From the NCBI RefSeq assembly GCF_000512585.2, contig NC_089242.1:2542001-2606000 (forward strand): DNA of 64,000 nucleotides, written 5' to 3'. Of the stretch, positions 47,043-57,188 are shown piece after piece. The stretch's first letter is position 1; each line of letters opens with the position of its first letter. Both the position numbers and the translations under genes were made by a program. Origin of the DNA: Kwoniella bestiolae CBS 10118 (taxonomy: Eukaryota > Basidiomycota > Tremellomycetes > Tremellales > Cryptococcaceae). A model generated the notes under the pieces. It was not told the origin of the DNA. It ran no database searches and saw nothing but the letters and a program-made list of their open reading frames with translations.

Positions 47043-48440
47043 TCATGGGCAATTAGCAGTACCATCGGTTTTGCTCGCTCTTTAGGATCGGTAGAAGTTC
47101 AGGTTTGAGTTTGGGTATGTTGGTGTTTGTATATAGACTATCTCGTTTAGGCCTCCACATCAAAGTACATGTATGCATGATATTGTAAATAATTTATGAT
47201 ATGTCAATAGGGAATCAATTGGCAATTCGATGATGAGAAGAAGGAGTGGAACCCTCAGCAGTAATTTATGATATCGCTCCCTGCGTTGGAATACCCTTGA
47301 TGACCGATGTCAGGCGGTCAGGTAAACCAAGCTAGCGATGAAGAAATTCAATAGCATCATAGGGTGGAAGGTGTCAAGAGGAAAGCCCAGTTCGGACACT
47401 TGCGTATCCAGAAGAGGGATCAACAAGATAAAATCAGGTGTGTAGGTGATTTTATTTTGTATAAAAGGTGAAAAAGTGAAATGAAAAAGGGAGGAGTGAT
47501 AAGCCCAAGACACAGAGTAAGCCCCATCGAGTTACCTTCTCCCCCATATCCCTCCTCTAATGAGGAAGGGGGGTATGAAAAGGCAATCGTATAACTATAA
47601 TCTATGAGCGCATATTTCATCTTTCCCTACATCCGTACGCCCTCTCACTCATCTAATAATCCCACGGCTCATATCTTCGCCTGATAGGTAGATGAGCGAG
47701 GGGGAATCGGTCAAACCGTGACTCATTGGACCCGATATCACTTCCAAAAGCGAATCGGATGGACCGTCATTCGTTTAGGGGAAATCAAAAGATATCGTTT
47801 GAATGGACCGAGTCCCTCAAATCTACCAAAAGAAGTCCAGTCCGTTCGACCACCATACCCATACGATCAAGACTGGAAAGAGGGGAGGGGTATGAAATGG
47901 TTACTTCTCACAGTACTTAGATATGAGCCCTTTCGGAAGAATCCATACCCTCCCTTCTCATCTCCGAATCTACAATCAGGTAATGATGATCTAGTAGGAC
48001 CAAAGCTCTGATGGTACGATAAAAGGTGGTTGGATGACCTGGGATGGAGAAAGAGGCTCCGGGGACTTTCACCCACAGTTTTTGAGTGTGATAGAGCTGC
48101 CTCTAGGAGGATTATCTATGGTGCGTAGACTGCGATTACGATTCTTGTGCTTGGGCTATAGAGAAGAAGAAGAGAAAGAAAAGAAAGTGGGAAAGTCGAA
48201 ATTTTTTGGATGGATGGTGTTAGCGCAACGCTCGTTTGGTGGTTGATTTTGTGCCCTTAAATGGACGTAGGAAATAAAGAAGTGGTCGCATAGGTAAGAG
48301 TGGAGGTGGTCCCCGATTGAGTCCGAAGTGTGATGACAGATGAGAAAGATCGTCAAAATAATCATGGGAGATCTGCGTCGTAGAGGTCACATCTAGTCAA
48401 TACATCCTTATAACGCGCTTTAATTTCTAACACCATCGCA
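47043..48440. other. intergenic region without a supported gene
   Basis: Nearly 1.4 kb. The longest open frame (47718-48011, plus) starts with GTG, has no ATG and no family resemblance. A minus-strand stretch ending RFPLAHLPIRRRYEPWDY at about 47690-47750 looks protein-like but could not be joined to a start. The region may hold a small fast-evolving gene or the KMO promoter only. Confidence 0.35.
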
Positions 48441-50598
48441 ATGTCAGAGACAAGACCTAGGAAAGCTCTCATCATCGGTGCAGGACCCGTCGGTGCCCTT
48501 ACCGCTTTGAGCCTACATCGTAGAGGATGGGAAGTGGAAGTTTGGGAGTCGCGTGATGGTGAGTAATGACTGGCTTTGGTCCTCTTGCCATTATCCACTG
48601 TGCGAGAGGAATGCTGATAGATGTGACCCAGATCCAAGAGGAAAAGATGCGGCTCCTAGTAATCTGAGATCCATCAACTTGGCCATTTCCTCCAGGGGAT
48701 TGGAAGCCTTGCGAAGCGTCGATCCCTCATTAGGTGAGCTAGGAGTTCAGGCATAAATCCTGAATCAAGCTGACATAACGCCAAATGATACGATAGCTGA
48801 GCAGTTCCAGAACGAAGCTATACCTATGAAAGGTCGGATGATCCATCATGTGGATGGGAAACAGGAATCTCAGATATATGATCCGATAAATGGGCAGGTA
48901 AGTTGCGTTTTCCGCAGTGATTACAGGGAGATTTGTCAACATACTTATCTGGGTCATTTGATAGTGTATAAACTCCATTGGTAGGCCATTACTTAATCAA
49001 CGATTAGTGGAATCTCTACCCTCTCAGATCAAGATTCGATTCCAGACTAAACTGTCCCATGTCGATCTGAACCACCGGGTTGCTCATGGTTCTTCCTCCA
49101 CGAGAGATAAGAAGGAAGTGGTGACAGGGGAAGAGCACGATGATGGAAGAATCGCAGGAGGGAACAGTGATAAGGGGAAGACAAAAGAGAAGGAAGACGA
49201 GGAGGGGACATCTTTCGATCTTATCATCGGATGTGATGGGAGTTGGTCGAAGGTTAGGAACTCAATGATGAGGATGGACAGGTAAGCTACTCTTTCATGT
49301 CGTACAATATTTGGGAATAGCTAACTTCGTGTGCTCTGCAGAATCGACTTTTCACAGTCGTTCATCCCTCACGCATATATCGAACTGCACATGCCTGCTG
49401 ATCCCTCCAAGCCTGGCGGGTACGCTATCGATAAGAACCATCTTCATATTTGGCCAAGACATTCATTCATGTTGATTGGTCTGCCTAACAAGGTGTGTCC
49501 CTTATGCTTCATAGACCTCCGATTCGAGGGTAGTACTAATCTGTGTTGTTGTTGCTTACTAGGACGGCTCATTCACCCTTACCCTGTTCATTCCATTCTC
49601 CTCCCTCTCGACGCTGAACTCCAGAGAAGCTGCAAGTCGATTTTTCATCGAGCATTTCCCTAGTGCTGTGCAGATTGTTGGCGAGAAGAAGCTGTTGGAT
49701 GATTTCATGAATAACCCAAGGGGTAATTTGGTGACTATCAATGTGAGTCAGCTCCACTAAACGACTTACCTTCATAATATTGAGAGCTGATGTTTGAGAC
49801 AGTGTACGCCTTCGGCATGGTCATCTCATGCTTTGCTTCTCGGTGATGCTTCACATAGTATGGTACCGTGAGTCCCTCGCTCTTCTCCTCTTCGACTCAT
49901 TCTATCTCTCAATGTCTATGCGTTGCTTCAGATCAAGTGCTCATATGTATATTCTTCAGATTCTACGGTCAAGGTCTGAATTGCGGTCTTGAAGACGTTA
50001 GAGTACTCAACTCGGTACTAGAGAAGCACAAGATAACCTCTACTACTACACTCAAACTTGGTGAAACAGACAAAGATCTCGAACTAGCTCTGAAAGCTTA
50101 TTCGGTGGAAAGACATGCGGATCTTAAAGCGATCTGCGAATTGGCTTTGCAGAATTAGTGGGTAGTCATCCTCTTTCTATGGTCTCCTTCTGCTGTTTTC
50201 ATCTAAGCTTCTACACTCCTCACTTACAACTCTATTGTACCCTCGACTGATCAATGATATTCTCTCATAGCACCGAAATGCGGTCCCACGTCTTATCGCC
50301 ATTACATCACATCCGACGATTCCTCGATTCTTTCCTCACTCGAATCATCCCCTCCAGATCCGAGGAATTACATCTATCTCTTACCGACCCGTTCCCCACG
50401 AAGAGGGTGAAAGGTTGGACAAGTCTGTATGATATGGTCACTTTCCGTCCGGATGTGCCTTATTCGGAGGCTTTGAGGAAAGAACAGAGGCAGAAGGAGA
50501 TTATGCGTTGGACTGGGTATGTCTCGGGGTTGGTGGGGTTGGGGAGTGTGGGGATGGTGGGTGTTAAGGTGGTTAGGAGGTGGTTGGATAGGAAGTAA
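48441..50598 (+). CDS. BNA4: kynurenine 3-monooxygenase
   Basis: About ten exons joined by protein continuity. FAD enzyme of the outer mitochondrial membrane that hydroxylates kynurenine with NADPH in the path from tryptophan to NAD. Landmarks: ALIIGAGPVGALTALSLHRR (FAD GxGxxG), SNLRSINLAISSRGLEALRS, MIHHVDGKQESQIYDPINGQ, DLIIGCDGSWSKVRNSMMR (GCDG.xS), [39 protein letters not shown] and CGLEDVRVLNSVLEKH. The C-terminus has a hydrophobic anchor, YVSGLVGLGSVGMVGVKVV, followed by RRWLDRK, as in other KMOs. An unusual ~45-residue Lys/Glu/Asp-rich insert (about residues 150-190) interrupts the middle domain. Confidence is high for the enzyme, moderate for each splice site. Confidence 0.92.
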
Positions 50599-50941
50599 AC
50601 ATGGTTGCTATCATAGATAGCATGGATATCTTAAATTGATCATTAGGACGAACCAAGATACCCTCTGTTGACAATTGCAGCGGACAGGAGCGAGATGATT
50701 TCGGAAGCATGGGATTCTCAGACAGAGTATCACATAAATAGTACATATTCAGATATAACAAACGTTAATTATAGGATCTCACAAGATGGTAGCTTGACCC
50801 TGTAATGCATATCAGATCCATAGCATGTTAGATCTTATCATCTGATCGATTTGTTTGTCTGCGTCCTGGGGCAGCCACTGCTCGTTGAATTCCCTCTCAA
50901 TGATATCTGCGGTGTTTCTTGGGGAGATAATGCCTGCCGTG
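50599..50941. other. spacer upstream of the MITE
   Basis: 3' region of the KMO gene. It ends with CCTGCCGTG (50933-50941), which is repeated directly after the mobile element. Confidence 0.4.
50933..50941 (+). repeat. 9-bp target site duplication, left copy
   Basis: CCTGCCGTG; the identical 9-mer lies at 51472-51480 on the other side of the element. Confidence 0.7.
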
Positions 50942-51471
50942 GAGGTATATACTAGAATGACATCCAAAACCCCGTTTTTTACTAGAATAACACTGGTGGC
51001 GTTTGTTCACTAGGATGACACTGGTCTTCCTAGAATGACATCCCTTCAGAACACCAATTGTCAGTCTAATGCCGCAGCTGGCAGCTTATTCATACGAGTT
51101 ACAAGCTGCCGTGTTGAGCCTCATCTCAAGGTTAGCACCAGAAATGTCTAGCTGGGGATGCGGCGGTCTGGCAGAGTCCCTGCTTCACTCTCCCAAATTC
51201 CGAACAGAAGAACAATGTTGTCCTTCTTGCATGATGACGAAACCCAGGGGGGAGGGAGGGGGGGAGGAAGCAGCTTTGCGTTCCCAGTAAGCACACTGCA
51301 GTCTGCCGCTCACAAGCAAGTACAAGCAAAGATAGAGCAGCTGCTGAGTACGAAGCAGTGCGAAGCAAGTGTTGCCTCACTGTCAGGGACGATGTCATTC
51401 TAGTAATAAAACGACGCAGGTGTCAGTTTAGTAAAAAACGCATGATCGAGTGTCATTCTAGTAGATACCAT
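50942..51471. mobile_element. MITE-like non-autonomous DNA transposon (MULE-type suspected)
   Basis: 530-base element between two identical copies of CCTGCCGTG. The left end begins GAGGTATATACTAGAATGAC; the reverse complement of the right end is ATGGTATCTACTAGAATGAC. The inverted ends stay similar for some 75 bases. The 12-mer ACTAGAATGACA recurs at 50951, 50981 (AATAACA), 51009 and 51029 on the left; in inverted orientation on the right it ends at 51462, 51432 and 51404. The outer spacings are 30 and 28 bases on both sides. The interior has no transposase; an open frame at 51069-51290 of 73 codons has no recognised homology. A 9-base duplication points to the Mutator-like class, by general knowledge of that class; hAT would give 8. 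Confidence 0.75.
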
Positions 51472-51480
51472 CCTGCCGTG
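51472..51480 (+). repeat. 9-bp target site duplication, right copy
   Basis: CCTGCCGTG, identical to 50933-50941. Confidence 0.7.
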
Positions 51481-51722
51481 TGACTACAAATGCGAGTCAA
51501 GATGAACCAGAAGTAGGTGATGCAAGCGCAAACACACACGCATCACAAAGGTCAGAGCAAATCCTTCATCGAATAGCTAAATATGAGATTGCTCCCCATC
51601 GTATCATCTCGCCCAGTCAATGGTAGTATCTACATTCGCCATCATCCATTGCACTTCAGAGAGCGAGGAATAATAGAACACATGATTTCATGATATGATC
51701 AGAATGTCCAGTACGGCCAAAG

Positions 51723-52039
51723 TCAGTTCCAAGCATCCTCGACACCATTGTCATTACCATGCCAAGCAAATTCGTTCCTGCAGATAGGGCAGTGTCAGCC
51801 ACTCCGCGCACTGGTAAGGTAGTTCAACTGACTTACGGATCAATGTCGAATGTTGAATGGTGGGTCCCGGCATCTCCAGCGCCAGCTCCAGTGCCGCCGC
51901 TGGAAGAGGCGGAAGAACCTTGAGCGATGACGTTGCTAGTAGACGTTGTGGCCTGACTAGGCCCGCTCGCACGGCTTATAGGATTCGTGACAGAGCCAGT
52001 GCCGGTGCCGGCGCCAGTGCTAGAGGATGAAGATGACAT
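51723..52039 (-). CDS. small Ser/Gly-rich protein of unknown function
   Basis: Two exons (52039-51837, 51777-51723), 59-base intron, 85 residues. The first ~60 residues are Ser/Thr/Gly/Ala low-complexity (e.g. STGAGTGTGSVTNPIS). The last 25 form a distinct acidic, Trp-containing tail: STFDIDPNEFAWHGNDNGVE followed by DAWN at the C-terminus. The intron splits the Pro codon of DIDP; without splicing the frame stops at once, so the tail depends on the intron. A TATA box lies 100 bases upstream and favours a real gene. No signal peptide or membrane segment. Family not recognised. Confidence 0.6.
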
Positions 52040-53992
52040 CGTTCAGTTCTGTATAAGTATGATTTGTTTAAGATGTGCAAGTAGCAAGTAGTGGTGAGCC
52101 TGTTGAAGATGGGAAACGGCCATTCCGCCGCGCACACGTATTTATATCTCCACGATCATTTCATCGGACTTGAGAAAATCTCACTCAAGATAACACCGCA
52201 CGGGTCATTGCGACCTTTGTAGGACCCCCACAACAAAGGTTTTCCTGGTCGATGGTGCGCTGTCTGAAATGCGGAACGCTGCCGGCTGATCCGACTGAAA
52301 GGAGAATGAGTAGTTCGAGCGTTCGACCTTTCTGCCGATGCGTCATGGGAGCTATGTCGGAGTGTCGGGGTTGACTCGAGTCAAAGGTCTTTATGACCGA
52401 CTCTGCTACTCGCTATCTTACCTGCTCGGTTCGCTCCCGCCACTAGGTCCTCTCAAGATTCTTGCTCTTGAGCTTCATTCCCCGCTCTCTCCCTTGTCAT
52501 CCTCCCTTTGTCTCCCTCGACAGATACGGCAAAAATGACATTATCAGTATCAGTATTGACAACACACCTATAGAAAAGGGGGAAAGGAAGAAGAGACGAG
52601 AACAGGAAACGAGCACAAGCGACATTGGACACGGTGGGTGGCGCGATAACCTGAATATGAAATCGAGCTGGGATGCGCTGTACCCGCTATTTCGGGTCCC
52701 CAATGTACGGCGAATAGTTAGGTGAGGGGAACGGAGTCGCGATAGGTTGTTACACGCAGACACCATATGAAGAACACAGAGGATACCACAGGTATCGAAC
52801 AGTGTTGACAGGCTCTGCGACAGAAAAGCGTGAATTGTGCAGAACGATGTAGCACGACCCAGCGAATGCGCCGTGAGATATGTATTGTCCTATCGGCCGT
52901 TTCCGCTTATACTTCCCTTGTTCCTGATAGAAAGACCAGACCGAACAACTGGCGAGAAGCGGTGGGTACTCCTTTGAAGGCTTATACCCACCCATGGGGT
53001 CTAACCTTCCTGGGTCCGTTGTCTGTCATCGCATGTAACAACTGCGCATCGCGGGGCAGCCCTCTCTTCTTCGATTTCGGTTACACGTTCATTCCACGAA
53101 CAAGGGTAGTGACGTTTATATCGCTAAATACCCTAACTAATGGGTTTGGGTATGAGTCTCTCGACTCGACTTGCTCATCGGGGCGACATGGGTGAACTCG
53201 TAACAGATGGAAATGACGCAGACAGCGGTTGATGATATGGGGGATATGATATAAAAATCTTTCAGGTTATTTCGTGCTTAGTGCAGATTCCCAATCGTTT
53301 ATCGAAAGTTGGGAATTTTGATCAATTTGCAGAAGTCTTTCAAAATTTGTGGTCCGTTTCCACTTGGATGATACGCCGGACCGCGGGCCGAGCAAAAGGA
53401 AAGAGATGACTACGGGCCGCACGTCATTTCCAGGGTAAAACATCCTTATTATCTGATTTTAGCGTATGGTCAAAGGGATGCTAGGGTCACCACTTTTGCC
53501 GCATTTTCATTTTAAAACAGCTTTCCATCTGATTCTGATTCTGAGATTAAAAGTAACAGTCACCGACTACCATCCATCTACATCCATCCACATCCATCTC
53601 ATCGTCCTTTTCTCTTTTGTCTGTTCTGACATATCCTTGTACATACCTTACTGTACAACAAAGAGCATCGCTCATCGCTCACTGCTCATCTCCTCCTCGA
53701 CAACGAATTGTCGAGAGTTGACCATACACCCCGAAAACCCACCGGTCCATATTTGATCCGGTTTCATTTCATCGATATCCATCTTCACGATCCTCTGTTC
53801 GATCGTATAAATCATCCCACCTATAATCACGAAGACACCTTGAACAGTCTTCTACATCCAAACCCTTCTATCAAAGGAGAATACATCCTTTGTCAAAGAT
53901 CGGATCAACCACACACGTGTGTTGATATCATCACTACATAAATCAACCCAATTCACTTCCTTCCCCTTCCATAATCACCCATTCCCCTCACA
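52040..53992. other. large intergenic region upstream of GUT2
   Basis: Almost 2 kb between divergent genes. Open frames at 52338-52725 and 52830-53195 show no family resemblance or convincing start. A GC-rich cluster of CGG half-sites (CCGGACCGCGGGCCG) lies at about 53379-53393, and CATCCAT repeats at 53572-53600 precede the GUT2 leader. Confidence 0.4.
52139..52146 (-). promoter_or_regulatory. TATA box of the small Ser/Gly-rich gene
   Basis: TATAAATA on the minus strand, about 100 bases before the start codon at 52039. Confidence 0.5.
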
Positions 53993-56840
53993 ATGTATCG
54001 AGGTCGATCATTCATGCCCGGACGAAGGGCCCTCGTCCTCTCCACCGCCACCGTAGCTGTTGGATCAGCTTACCTCCTCTCCCGACCCGCCTACGCCGAC
54101 TCCCAACCCGTCCCAGTCTACAAGAAACGACCAGGACCATTATGGTCACCTCCCTCCCGAGCTCAGATGCTCGAACACCTCCGAACATCCGGTATCTACG
54201 TGCATCGAACTTCCGATGGTGCACCTGAACCTGGAGCTGTGTTGAAGAAAGATGAAGCCGAGTCGGAGGGTGATGACGTGTTCGATCTTTTGATCGTTGG
54301 TGGTGGTGCTACTGGTGCTGGTACAGCTTTAGACGCCGCTAGTAGAGGTCTGAAAGTAGCTTGTGTGGAAAGAGACGATTTCGCAAGTGGTACTTCCTCC
54401 AAATCTACTAAATTGGTACATGGTGGTGTACGATACTTGCAAAAAGCCATTTTCGAATTAGATTACGAACAATGGAAGTTGGTCAAGGAAGCTCTCAAGG
54501 AACGAAGAGTCTTCCTGGAAACCGCCCCTCATCTTTCCAGTATGCTTCCTATTCTCCTCCCTATTTACACCTGGTGGCAACTCCCTTACTACTACGCCGG
54601 TTGTAAACTCTATGATATCCTCGCCGGTAAGGAGAACATGGAAAGTGCGTACTGGATGGGTAAAGGTAAAGCCATGGAGGCTTTCCCAATGTTGAAGTCC
54701 GATGGTTTGGTTGGTGGTGTGGTCTACTACGATGGTGAGTTTTTCGTACATTACTGGACCGATAAGTGTGCTGACAAGAGCTACAGGACAACACAATGAT
54801 TCTCGAATGAACATCTCCCTCGTCATGACCGCTGTGCAGCACGGTGCTGTGATGGCCAACCACGTCGAAGTCACCGCTCTCCACAAACGACCAGACCCAT
54901 CGCGAGGTGGTGAAGAGAGAATTTACGCTGCTTCTCTCAAAGACCGAATGACTGGTGAGGAGTGGAAAGTCCGATGTCGAGGTGTCATCAACGCTACCGG
55001 ACCTTTCAGTGACGGTGTACGAAAACTTGATGAACCAACTACCAAGGAGATCGTCGCTCCCTCTGCCGGTGTACACATCACTCTCCCCAACTACTACGGT
55101 CCCAAGACCATGGGACTCCTTGACCCTGCTACCTCCGATGGCCGAGTCATCTTTTTCTTACCATGGCAAGGAAACGTTATTGCCGGTACCACCGATTCCC
55201 CCACCACCGTCTCACAAAACCCCGTCCCCGCCGAGAAGGAAATTCAATGGATTCTCGACGAGGTCAGAAACTACCTTTCTCCTGATGTTAAAGTCAGACG
55301 AGGTGATGTGCTTTCCGCCTGGTCAGGTATCCGACCTTTGGTGATGGACCCTGCTGCCAAGAACACCCAATCGCTCGTTAGAAACCACATGATCAACATC
55401 AGTAAGGGTGGTTTGTTGACTATTGCTGGTGGTAAATGGACAACATAGTGAGTTATTCTTCCCTTCGCTAAGGTTCATCTACTGACTGCATGTGAAGCCG
55501 AGCTATGGCTGAGGAAACCGTCGACGCTGCTATCAAAGAGTACGGTCTCAAACCCATCGGTCCAAGCACGACTGAACACATCAAGCTTGTCGGTGGTCAC
55601 GCCTGGAGCAAGACAATGTACATCAAGCTTATCCAGCAATTCGGTCTTGAGACTGAAGTAGCCAAGCACTTGTCTGAATCTTACGGTGACCGAGCTTGGA
55701 CCGTTGCTTCTATGGCTTCTACCACTGGTGAGTTTCACGATGCTAGTTGCCCATCATGCAGTTAGCTAACCCTACTCTACAGGCGAGTCATGGCCCCTCC
55801 ACGGTGTCCGAATCTCACCTTTGTACCCATACATCGAAGCTGAGGCTCGATATGCCGTTCGATGCGAATACGCTTTGACCGCTGTCGATTTCATCGCTCG
55901 AAGAACCAGGTTATCATTCTTGAACGTTCAAGTCACCTTGGAAACTTTACCCCGAGTCATCGATATCATGGGTGAAGAGTTGGGTTGGGACAGATCAAAG
56001 AAGGAATCTGAATTTGACAATGCCGTCGAATTCTTGAAATCTATGGGTCTACCTGAAGTGAGTGTTCATAAAAACAGAAAGCAGAAGCGAATCATGTCAC
56101 TGTCATTGCAAGGCAAAGAAGAAGCAATACTGATGAATCAACTTGAACCTCAACAGCAAGCTACCAAGATCAAACTCGCCGACGTTGCTAAATCGCACGG
56201 TAACATCGGTACTCTCGGTCTCGCCAACAGTGAAGATGCCAAATTGTACGCTCGAGCTCAATTCACTCCCGATGAAGTTAGCAACTTGAAGAAACAATTC
56301 GAGGACTTTGACTTTGTGAGTCTGTTTACCCTTCGTCCGCATATTCATGCAGGTACTTGAGGCTTGCATGGTCACTTTCCTCCTTAGTCTTTGATGAGAT
56401 GACGCTGACTCTATTACCTCCTTTGTAGGATCATGACCAACATATCACCAAAGCTGACCTCATCCACGCAATGGCCAACATGGGTTATGATTCTTCCACC
56501 GAATTGGCGGAGAGTATCTTGAGAGAAGTCGATTTCGGTAGAAAAGGATTTGTCGACTTCCAAGATTACCTTGATGTGAGTTTTGGCTCGTACACTTACA
56601 CTCTCACAGATCATGCTCGTGACACATATGGTAATGTTTGCTGATCACCTACTATCAACGCAGATCGCCGCTGGTCTTAAGGAGTTATCACTTGAATCCG
56701 CTTTCACCCACTTGGCTCAGTTAGACTCATCTCGAAAGATCGGCGAGAAGGCTCAGATTGGTCCTCATGCTGATGATGACAGCACACAGAGGGATACGAG
56801 AAGGAAGATCCCCGTTGAGCGATCTGGTGGTGGTACATAA
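53993..56840 (+). CDS. GUT2: mitochondrial FAD glycerol-3-phosphate dehydrogenase with EF-hand
   Basis: Several exons joined by protein continuity. Oxidises glycerol-3-phosphate to dihydroxyacetone phosphate at the inner mitochondrial membrane and feeds electrons to ubiquinone. The N-terminus RRALVLSTATVAVGSAYLLS is a mitochondrial/anchor segment. The FAD site DLLIVGGGATGAGTALDAAS is at about residue 97. Next come KLVHGGVRYLQKAIFELDYE, ESAYWMGKGKAMEAFPMLKS, GVINATGPFSDGVRKLDEP, VIFFLPWQGNVIAGTTDSP and WSGIRPLVMDPAAKNTQSL. After the DAO C-terminal domain a C-terminal EF-hand unit reads DFDHDQHITKAD (canonical loop), then DFGRKGFVDFQD (degenerate). This matches animal GPD2, while S. cerevisiae Gut2 lacks the EF-hands, so calcium regulation is possible. 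Confidence 0.94.
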
Positions 56841-57188
56841 GCTGAAAGTTGAGGTTGTGTAGCGGGACGAAGGGGCAGTACAAGCAGGAAAACATATCAT
56901 TGTAGTTTGCAGGAATATTTATTGTGTGTCAGGATTAATACCTTTGAACGGAGTTGATTTCATCATTGCCTGTTTGATGGATCATGTTGCGTTTTGGTTC
57001 TGATTGGAAGGAAGAAGGAATAGGGAAGATTTGGAGGCGGTTTATAGAAGTATTAATGCATTATCATATCCTTGATTCATCTGGTGATCTTATCTGATCT
57101 CTACGGAGCAGACATACTGTTCATCCCTGATAAATTCAATCAGCTATTTCTACACCAACTTCAAACACGACTACTAACACCATATCAT
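56841..57188. other. spacer between convergent genes
   Basis: 3' regions of GUT2 and NIC96. Nothing further seen. Confidence 0.4.

Noticed and set aside
47718..48011. 97-codon open frame on the plus strand
   Set aside because: Begins with GTG, no ATG, no recognisable family, and no splice sites that extend it.
51069..51290. 73-codon frame inside the MITE
   Set aside because: No transposase motif or other resemblance; likely chance within a non-coding element.
52830..53195. 121-codon frame upstream of GUT2
   Set aside because: No family resemblance; composition does not look like the neighbouring genes; probably promoter DNA.
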